Shown: in pieces, positions 32,861-38,109 of the stretch
How positions within the stretch are numbered: position 1 is the first letter of the stretch
Layout: the number at the start of each line of letters is the position of its first letter
Source of the DNA: Faecalicoccus sp.
GTDB lineage: Bacteria; Bacillota_I; Bacilli_A; Erysipelotrichales; Erysipelotrichaceae
Direction of reading: 5' to 3'
Assembly (NCBI GenBank): GCA_017941505.1
Contig: JAGAWH010000167.1
Location: 1 to 38,109, forward strand
Length of the DNA: 38,109 bases
Position numbers and translations under genes: made by a program
The notes under the pieces: generated by a model
The model's input: only the letters and a program-made list of their open reading frames with translations
Databases searched by the model: none
What the model was told of the DNA's origin: nothing

Positions 32861-33730
32861 ATGTTAATTAGTAAAAATTCACCGTGCTGGTGCGGTTCCG
32901 GAAAGAAATATAAAGCCTGCCATGAAGAGTGGGATAATACGGTAAACGTGCTTCGTTTACAGGGACAGATTGTACCGTCTCATGAATTAATTAAAAATGA
33001 AGAAGATATCAAATGGATCAAAAAAGCTGCAGTAATCAATAACGGTGTGTTGGATCTGGTCGGCGAAAAAATTTGTGCCGGAATGACAACAGAGGATATC
33101 AACACTTTGGTGCATGAATATACAATATCTCATGGCGGAACACCGGCTCCGTTAAATTATGAAGGCTTTCCGAAAAGTGTATGTACATCGATTAACGATG
33201 AAATCTGTCACGGTATCCCAAGTAAGGATATCGTATTGAAAGACGGAGATATCATCAATGTAGACTGTACAACAATCGTTCATGGCCACTATGCGGATGC
33301 CAGCCGTATGTTTATGATCGGAAATGTAAATGATGAGGCAAAACGTCTTGTCGAAGTAACAAAAGAAGCACTGAAGATCGGTGTTGAAGCCGTTCGTCCT
33401 TGGGGTCACTTTGGAGATATCGGCGCAGCAATTCAGGAATTTGCGCATAAAAACGGATACAGTGTTGTTCGTGAATTCTGTGGACACGGTGTTGGAAACG
33501 GATTCCATGAAGATCCATATGTTCATCATGTAGGAATTCGCAATACCGGTATGGTCATTGCACCGGGTATGGTATTTACAATCGAGCCGATGTTGAACCA
33601 GGGAACTCATAAGTTATTTGTGGATTCGGATAATGGCTGGACAGCATATACAGCTGATGGTAAATTATCCGCTCAATGGGAACACACATTATATGTCACC
33701 GAAAAAGGTGTCGAGATTATAGCTTGGTAG
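32861..33730 (+). CDS. map: type I methionine aminopeptidase with SEC-C zinc motif
   Basis: This 289-residue enzyme removes initiator methionine from new proteins. The first 25 residues are a SEC-C zinc motif (CWCGSGKKYKACH), an extension found in a subgroup of bacterial MetAPs and thought to aid ribosome contact. The pita-bread catalytic domain follows, with metal ligands D135, D146, H209, E242 and E274 and the conserved CHGIPS. It follows prmC by 15 bases with AAGGAAT upstream and is probably in the same transcript, making a translation-related operon. Confidence 0.95.
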   Translation: MLISKNSPCWCGSGKKYKACHEEWDNTVNVLRLQGQIVPSHELIKNEEDIKWIKKAAVINNGVLDLVGEKICAGMTTEDINTLVHEYTISHGGTPAPLNYEGFPKSVCTSINDEICHGIPSKDIVLKDGDIINVDCTTIVHGHYADASRMFMIGNVNDEAKRLVEVTKEALKIGVEAVRPWGHFGDIGAAIQEFAHKNGYSVVREFCGHGVGNGFHEDPYVHHVGIRNTGMVIAPGMVFTIEPMLNQGTHKLFVDSDNGWTAYTADGKLSAQWEHTLYVTEKGVEIIAW

Positions 33731-33755
33731 GCAGGACAAAATCCTGCTTTTTTTA
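33731..33755 (+). terminator. map terminator
   Basis: GCAGGA (33731-33736) pairs with TCCTGC (33742-33747), followed by seven T. It ends at the stop of the converging gene. Confidence 0.8.
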
Positions 33756-34247
33756 ATCAAAAAGTGCAAAACAGGAGAATATGAGCGATTTTCCACAATT
33801 CGGGCAGCAGACTTCTACTGCAGAGTTGTATGAATTTTTAAACTCATCCTCATCAACAGGACCGGCATCAAGACGACCGCAGGAAGGGCAGTACTGATAA
33901 GTTTCAATATACTTTCCCTTGTTTGTAAATATAGTGATTCGTTTATGATTGAAAAGATGTAAACAGCTTTCACATTGATAGAGAGAGGAATCGGCTGATA
34001 CACGAGGCCAGCTTAGTAAAAGATTTCTATCTGCAGACTGTGTTGATCCTTTAATGCTGTCATCATCCTGATTAATTTCCTGTTCTTTCATAACATTATA
34101 AATCGATTGAAGATTCGGATCTGCTTCTTGTTTAATGAGACTCTTTTTAATTAACAAATCATCATCAAATCCTAACATTCCGAATCCGTAAACCGCATCA
34201 ATTTGATATCCGCAGCCCGGACATTTTAATGTATAAAACGTTCCCAT
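33753..34247 (-). CDS. zinc-ribbon protein of unknown function
   Basis: This 164-residue protein has four CxxC pairs (CPGC near 9-12, CESC near 92-95, CPSC near 119-122, CPNC near 148-151), enough for two zinc ribbons. The middle is charged and probably flexible. No enzyme motif is seen and I do not recognise a named family. A GGAGGTTATC site precedes the ATG. It converges on map and its stop abuts the map terminator. Confidence 0.7.
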   Translation of the reverse strand: MGTFYTLKCPGCGYQIDAVYGFGMLGFDDDLLIKKSLIKQEADPNLQSIYNVMKEQEINQDDDSIKGSTQSADRNLLLSWPRVSADSSLYQCESCLHLFNHKRITIFTNKGKYIETYQYCPSCGRLDAGPVDEDEFKNSYNSAVEVCCPNCGKSLIFSCFALFD

Positions 34248-34573
34248 ATTGATAACCTCCGTAAGATAAATATAGTATATAAGAATTAATTCGAATCTGA
34301 AAACCCCATAAAATATACATTGATTTTGATCATGAAAAGTTGATGGATACTATAGAGGGAACATGATCTGTTACATATATTATTTGTTATCGAAAAAAAG
34401 TGTCGAGATTAACACATATAAGAGGAAAAGGTACTGTTTTTCTTGTTTAATCTTGAAAAAAACGAAAGAAATTTCAAAATTGATAGATTCAATCTCGTTT
34501 GTGAGCCCTTTCATGCTTGCAATGATTTTTTGATTCGGTTAGAATGCTTTTCGTAACAAGGAGGAACTAACCT
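34248..34573. other. AT-rich intergenic stretch with one clear promoter
   Basis: About 326 bases have no gene. The right end holds the promoter at 34517-34545. CGAGATT (34404-34410) and AATCTCG (34491-34497) form a distant inverted repeat around 80 AT-rich bases, which may be chance. I see no riboswitch or known RNA here. Confidence 0.5.
34517..34545 (+). promoter_or_regulatory. promoter of the 34574 gene
   Basis: TTGCAA (34517-34522), 17 bases and TAGAAT (34540-34545) form a promoter with a predicted start near 34552. This gives a leader of about 22 bases with AAGGAGGA. Confidence 0.6.
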
Positions 34574-34870
34574 ATGGAAAAATGGACACAGGAACAGTAT
34601 GCAGCTCGTTTACAGGAACTTAAGCAGGAAGCACATGACAAAATGTGGTTATATATTGAGGTAAATGCGAAGGATTTCATGGAGGAAAATGAACCGAAAG
34701 TAAAGAACCTCACTAACTGCTGCAAGGCTATGTTAGACGGTATGTTAGAAGGAGACGAGTTTATCGAAGAACCGAAATCCCGCACAAAAATCGCAGGTAA
34801 ATTAACTGTTCGTTATTACGTAGACAACTTAAGTCCAGAACGTAGAAAATATTCTGAAGTTAACGCGTAA
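34574..34870 (+). CDS. small acidic protein of unknown function
   Basis: This 98-residue protein is mostly helical by composition, with a charged N-terminal half and a C-terminal stretch, KIAGKLTVRYYVDNLSPERR, that could form a strand pair. It has a CC pair (NCCK) but no metal motif, no signal peptide and no membrane segment. I recognise no family. A strong AAGGAGG ribosome binding site, a good promoter and a perfect terminator suggest a well-expressed single gene. Confidence 0.65.
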   Translation: MEKWTQEQYAARLQELKQEAHDKMWLYIEVNAKDFMEENEPKVKNLTNCCKAMLDGMLEGDEFIEEPKSRTKIAGKLTVRYYVDNLSPERRKYSEVNA

Positions 34871-34875
34871 TGTCC

Positions 34876-34902
34876 AAGGAAGCAAAGCTTCCTTTTTTTT
34901 AT
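34876..34902 (+). terminator. terminator after the 34574 gene
   Basis: AAGGAAGC (34876-34883) pairs perfectly with GCTTCCTT (34887-34894) around AAA, followed by more T. Confidence 0.85.
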
Positions 34903-34947
34903 AGACAGAATATAATTATGATGGTTCAATAAATCTGAGGTGAGACG

Positions 34948-35253
34948 ATGTTTTTTAAGAAGAATAAATCCATCGATGAATGGATTGAAATTTATAAGCA
35001 GAATAAAGATGGCCTGTTAATTGATGTTCGTGAAATCGATGAATATAAGAAAGGGCATATCCCGGAAGCTCGAAATATTCCTTTATCTGCGATTAGCGAT
35101 GCATTAAAAATCGATCGAAACCAAAAGATGTATGTCTACTGCAGATCGGGAAACAGATCGCAAAAGGCAACCAATTATTTAAAAGAGAATGGCTTTACCG
35201 ACGTCACAAATATCGGTGGGATTCTCAGTTATCATGGAAAAAAGGCGGATTAG
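34948..35253 (+). CDS. single-domain rhodanese-like sulfurtransferase
   Basis: This 101-residue cytosolic protein is one rhodanese domain. It has IDVREIDEYKKGHIPEARNIPL at the front and the active-site loop CRSGNRS, whose Cys carries the persulfide. Members move sulfur or detoxify cyanide; the partner here is unknown. GAGGTGAGACG lies upstream of the ATG. Its end overlaps by four bases with the converging DUF3237 gene. Confidence 0.9.
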   Translation: MFFKKNKSIDEWIEIYKQNKDGLLIDVREIDEYKKGHIPEARNIPLSAISDALKIDRNQKMYVYCRSGNRSQKATNYLKENGFTDVTNIGGILSYHGKKAD

Positions 35254-35265
35254 TTCGCCTTTTCT
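35239..35265. terminator. bidirectional terminator
   Basis: AAAAGGCG (35239-35246) pairs with CGCCTTTT (35256-35263). T runs follow on both strands, so it can serve the rhodanese and the converging DUF3237 gene. Confidence 0.65.
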
Positions 35266-35678
35266 AATACATTGAAGATTTTAATGGTGACTCCCTCTTT
35301 TGCCGGATGTCCTTCTGCTCTAAAGGAAGAGCGTTCTAAAATGTCCGCTAAAAATGGGCTGTCACTCATGAAGGTTGGATACGCATGAAATGGGGAAGGC
35401 TCGCTGTTGGGTTCAAAATAGCCATTATTATCTACAAACAGATAACAGTCTTTTCCGTTTTTGTCTTTTCCTTCAAAAATATATTTTGCGTTCATGTGTC
35501 GTATGCCGGCAGCGTTGGTTACCTGCACATCGGCAGCGCCCGGACGAATGGTTCCGGTAAATAATTCCGATTCAACATTTCCGCTAAATGGGATCACTGT
35601 TACCTTTCCGGAAGGGGTTTCCATACGGGTGATTTCTTCCGGATGAATTATGATATTGAATTCCATGATTGGTTTCAC
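35250..35678 (-). CDS. DUF3237-family protein
   Basis: This roughly 142-residue protein matches DUF3237, a small beta-barrel family of unknown function. It has the VIPFSGNVESELFTG, RPGAADVQ and RHMNAKYIFEG stretches typical of it. A GTG start at 35678 is proposed because AGAGGTG lies five bases upstream on the minus strand. An in-frame ATG at 35732 would add 18 residues that do not look like the family. The homologous region is downstream of either start. The gene stands alone between two plus-strand genes. Confidence 0.7.
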   Translation of the reverse strand: MKPIMEFNIIIHPEEITRMETPSGKVTVIPFSGNVESELFTGTIRPGAADVQVTNAAGIRHMNAKYIFEGKDKNGKDCYLFVDNNGYFEPNSEPSPFHAYPTFMSDSPFLADILERSSFRAEGHPAKEGVTIKIFNVLEKAN

Positions 35679-35802
35679 AATTGCACCTCTTTTCTGTTTT
35701 ATCTTTGTAAAAGGATTCTCAATATTTAACAAGATTATTCCATATTTCTAGTTTAAAAGAAAAAAAATATATTGTAAAATGGAAGAAAGTAGGTGATTCA
35801 TA

Positions 35803-36486
35803 ATGTCAAAAAATGTAACTATTACTATATCTCGTCAATATGGATCCAATGGACGTGAAATTGGACGACGAGTGGCTGAATACCTAGATATCGGATACTA
35901 CAATAAGAAAATAATGGAGCGTATCGCAGTAGATATGGGAATTGATCCGGATTTCTTTAAAGAGGAAAATCAGACTGACGACGGAATGTACCATGTAGGC
36001 GGTATTGCCGGATTATTGGGTGGATTCGGTTTCTCAGGTATGACAGATTTATCTGTTAATACAGCTGTATTTGAAAAAGCTTCTGAATTAATCAAAGGTA
36101 TCGCTTCTTTGGAAAGTTCAGTAATCGTAGGTCGTTGCGGGGATTTCATTTTGAAAGACGACCCGAATACTGTTTCCGTATTCATTTACAGCGATCCGGA
36201 AGATCGCTTAAAGAGAATTATCAGTGATTATAATGTAAATGAAAAGAAAGCTAAAAAGATTTTAGAAGAAAAAGATGCCAAAAGATCCAGATTCTATGAG
36301 TTTAATACAAATCGTAAGTGGGGCAATCCTTTAAATTACGATGTAATGATTAATTCTTCTCGTGTATCTGTTGAAGAAGCCAGCGAATTATTGGCCGGTA
36401 TCTATGAAAGAAAAATGGGACACTCGATCTTCAAAGGTGCGTTTACTGATCAACATATCGCTCATAAATCATTGTCCGACAGCTAA
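35803..36486 (+). CDS. cytidylate kinase-like protein
   Basis: This 227-residue protein belongs to the cytidylate kinase-like family (PF13189). It opens with ISRQYGSNGREIGRR, a P-loop variant in place of the classical GxxGxGK, followed by YYNKKIMERIA. GRCGDFIL and the YSDPEDRLKRI lid region are also typical. Substrate is unknown for this family; a true cytidylate kinase is usually encoded elsewhere with a normal P loop. GTAGGTGATTC lies upstream of the ATG, and a terminator follows. Confidence 0.85.
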   Translation: MSKNVTITISRQYGSNGREIGRRVAEYLDIGYYNKKIMERIAVDMGIDPDFFKEENQTDDGMYHVGGIAGLLGGFGFSGMTDLSVNTAVFEKASELIKGIASLESSVIVGRCGDFILKDDPNTVSVFIYSDPEDRLKRIISDYNVNEKKAKKILEEKDAKRSRFYEFNTNRKWGNPLNYDVMINSSRVSVEEASELLAGIYERKMGHSIFKGAFTDQHIAHKSLSDS

Positions 36487-36508
36487 GCGCATCCGTGCGC
36501 TTTTTTTT
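36486..36508 (+). terminator. terminator after cytidylate kinase-like gene
   Basis: AGCGCA (36486-36491) pairs with TGCGCT (36496-36501) around TCCG, followed by eight T in all. The stem begins at the stop codon. Confidence 0.85.
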
Positions 36509-36539
36509 GCATATGAATTAAAAAAAGTGGAGGAAATAT

Positions 36540-37922
36540 ATGGATTATAATTTTAAAAATTTAACACCGTTCCCGAAGGATTTCTTATGGGGAGCTTCCA
36601 GCAGTGCTTATCAATGTGAAGGTGCTTACTTAGAAGACGGTAAAGGTTTATCGGTTGCCGATGTAGGTAAGATTCCGGCAGGAACAACAGATTTTAAGGA
36701 TGGTGTTGATCACTATCACCGCTTCCGTGAAGATATTTCTTTAATGGCAGCCATGGGATTGAATGAATATCGTTTCTCTATTTCCTGGACGCGTATTATT
36801 CCGGATGGAGACGGAGAAGTTAATCCTTTAGGTGTTCAACATTATCATGAAGTTTTGAATGAATGTCATCGTTACTCCATTGAACCGGTGGTAACGCTGT
36901 ATCACTTTGACTTACCTTTAGAACTGCAGAAAAAATACGGTGGATGGGCTGACCGCCGCTGTATCGATGCCTTTGAAAGATATGCCCGCATCTGCTTCAA
37001 AGAATATGGAGATAAGGTAAAATATTTCTTAACAATTAACGAGCAGAACATCATGATTTTATATCAGGGTGCTCAATATGGTTCGGAAAAGAATAAATGG
37101 CAGGCAAACCATAATATGTTATTAGCACAGGCTAAAGCGATCAACGCATGTCATGAATTAGCACCGAATTCTAAAATTGCTCCGGCACCGAATATTTCTG
37201 CAATTTATCCGGCATCCAGCTCACCGGAAGATTATCAGGCTGCGATGGATTACGACCAGATTCGTAACCGCTTATTCTTAGATACATGTATCTTTGGTGA
37301 ATATCCGGAATCATTATTTAAGTGGTGGGAAGACCGCGGTGTAGCACCGGATATTCAAGAAGGAGATATGGAACTGCTTGCGAGCGCTAAACCGGACTTT
37401 ATCGCATTTAACTATTATTCTGCCGGAACCGTACGTTATGCGGATGAAGATGAAGACTTCATGGTAGGAATTGTATCCTTCCCGGGCATGGCACGTGTCG
37501 TTCAAAATGATTTGCAGCAGCTCAACAGCTATGGTATGGGTGTTGACCCAATCGGACTTCGTGTAACTCTTCGTCAATTGTGGGATCGTTACCACTTACC
37601 GCTTATCATTACCGAAAACGGTTATGGTAACCGCGATATCTTAGAGGCTGACGGAACAATTCATGACAGCGGACGTATCGACTATTTAAGAAGACATATC
37701 ATCGCATGCCGTGAGGCAATTACCGATGGTGTTCAATTATTTGGATATTCTCCTTGGTCTGCATTCGACTTGATTTCCACTCATCAGGGTGTCACAAAAC
37801 GATATGGTTTGATCTATGTTGACCGTGATGAATTTGATTTAAAGGAAATGCGACGTATTCCAAAGGATTCCTTCTTCTGGTATAAAAAGGTTATTAAATC
37901 CAACGGAGAAGATTTAGATTAA
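36540..37922 (+). CDS. 6-phospho-beta-glucosidase (GH1)
   Basis: This 460-residue glycoside hydrolase family 1 enzyme should split 6-phospho-beta-glucosides taken up by a PTS. It has FLWGASSSAYQCEGA, the acid/base E168 in TINEQN and the nucleophile E359 in ITENG. The C-terminal STHQGVTKRYGLIYVD fits the Ser/Lys/Tyr motif that binds the 6-phosphate. NEQ in place of the usual NEP/NEI is a small oddity. No PTS permease is adjacent, so its substrate must come through another system. GTGGAGG lies upstream and two hairpins follow. Confidence 0.92.
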   Translation: MDYNFKNLTPFPKDFLWGASSSAYQCEGAYLEDGKGLSVADVGKIPAGTTDFKDGVDHYHRFREDISLMAAMGLNEYRFSISWTRIIPDGDGEVNPLGVQHYHEVLNECHRYSIEPVVTLYHFDLPLELQKKYGGWADRRCIDAFERYARICFKEYGDKVKYFLTINEQNIMILYQGAQYGSEKNKWQANHNMLLAQAKAINACHELAPNSKIAPAPNISAIYPASSSPEDYQAAMDYDQIRNRLFLDTCIFGEYPESLFKWWEDRGVAPDIQEGDMELLASAKPDFIAFNYYSAGTVRYADEDEDFMVGIVSFPGMARVVQNDLQQLNSYGMGVDPIGLRVTLRQLWDRYHLPLIITENGYGNRDILEADGTIHDSGRIDYLRRHIIACREAITDGVQLFGYSPWSAFDLISTHQGVTKRYGLIYVDRDEFDLKEMRRIPKDSFFWYKKVIKSNGEDLD

Positions 37923-37927
37923 TTAGA

Positions 37928-37974
37928 GGATGTTTCAGTTAAGTAATAATTCTTAGCTGAGACATCCATTTTTT
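37928..37974 (+). terminator. terminator after the GH1 gene
   Basis: GGATGTTTCAGTTAAG (37928-37943) pairs with CTTAGCTGAGACATCC (37952-37967) along 16 positions with two T-G pairs, then ATTTTTT. Confidence 0.85.
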
Positions 37975-37998
37975 CTCCGCTATCGAAAATCTAATTAA

Positions 37999-38045
37999 AA
38001 ATCATCTGCCTAAGACATTTTCTAGTTAAGCAGATGATTTTATTT
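37999..38045. terminator. second hairpin, possible bidirectional terminator
   Basis: AAATCATCTGC (37999-38009) pairs perfectly with GCAGATGATTT (38030-38040) around a 20-base loop, with T-rich tails on both strands. It may end a gene coming from beyond the window. Confidence 0.6.
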
Positions 38046-38109
38046 GCCTTTTTGGGCATTATAAAAAGAGATTTTCTTCAATTCCTTTTTTTTAAGATAG
38101 GAGCGGCTC

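Noticed and set aside
34404..34497. A distant inverted repeat CGAGATT/AATCTCG in the long intergenic stretch.
   Set aside because: Only seven pairs around 80 AT-rich bases; chance is a sufficient explanation and no known RNA motif lies inside.
1..38109. Search for CRISPR arrays, transposases, integrases and tRNA genes.
   Set aside because: No regular spaced repeats, transposase or integrase motifs, or tRNA cloverleaf with TTCGAATC-type arm were seen by eye.

Overview
The window looks like a chromosomal segment of a low-GC, Gram-positive fermenter of the Bacillota. An Erysipelotrichaceae-like organism is my best guess, from Bacillota-type gene orders (glmU-prs, prfA-prmC, comFA-comFC), strong AGGAGG-type ribosome binding sites, abundant hairpin-plus-T-run terminators and PTS-driven sugar use. 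The taxonomy is inferred; there is no 16S gene here. No phage, transposon, CRISPR array, tRNA or rRNA was recognised.

Layout. 1-1693: the end of a structured RNA (possible), the L31 gene rpmE with its own promoter and leader hairpin, and a class I aminotransferase. 1732-8101: a TetR regulator divergent from an unusual operon encoding a radical SAM enzyme, a DegV fatty-acid-binding protein, a compact MetK paralogue, a patatin phospholipase and a PAP2-type membrane phosphatase, then an Xre-type membrane regulator. 8150-13467: trehalose use, with a GntR/UTRA repressor and an anchored hydrolase on the minus strand, and a PTS permease plus phosphotrehalase on the plus strand behind three near-identical operators. 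13654-18210: a cell-surface glycan operon with a sugar epimerase, two RgpF-like proteins and a small coiled-coil protein. 18293-18765: a decayed TetR gene. 18842-22594: an aspartate aminotransferase, a small zinc-ribbon protein and a large Fe-S flavoenzyme of the old yellow enzyme family. 22651-25747: comFA (frameshifted in its Walker A motif), comFC and a membrane coiled-coil protein. 25825-29351: a truncated glmU, prs, an ArsC/Spx-like protein, tatD and a DUF3284 protein. 29366-33730: a membrane-anchored glucosaminidase-like protein, prfA, prmC and map. 33753-37922: small proteins (zinc ribbon, orphan, rhodanese, DUF3237), a cytidylate-kinase-like protein and a 6-phospho-beta-glucosidase.

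The most interesting part is 2311-7043. The radical SAM enzyme is encoded with a dedicated compact SAM synthetase that keeps the family's key residues, a fatty-acid carrier, a lipid acyl hydrolase and a lipid-phosphate-type phosphatase. All sit behind one promoter whose -10 and start lie in a two-layer palindrome shared with the opposing tetR promoter. I infer a regulated lipid-remodelling pathway in which a radical SAM enzyme modifies acyl chains or lipids. The family assignments are well supported by motifs; the pathway is a hypothesis.

Other notable points are the single-base insertion in comFA, the clean loss of most of the GlmU acetyltransferase domain, three operators around the trehalose promoter, a second RgpF-like protein that has lost its C-terminal motifs, and a glucosaminidase with Asp where Glu is expected.
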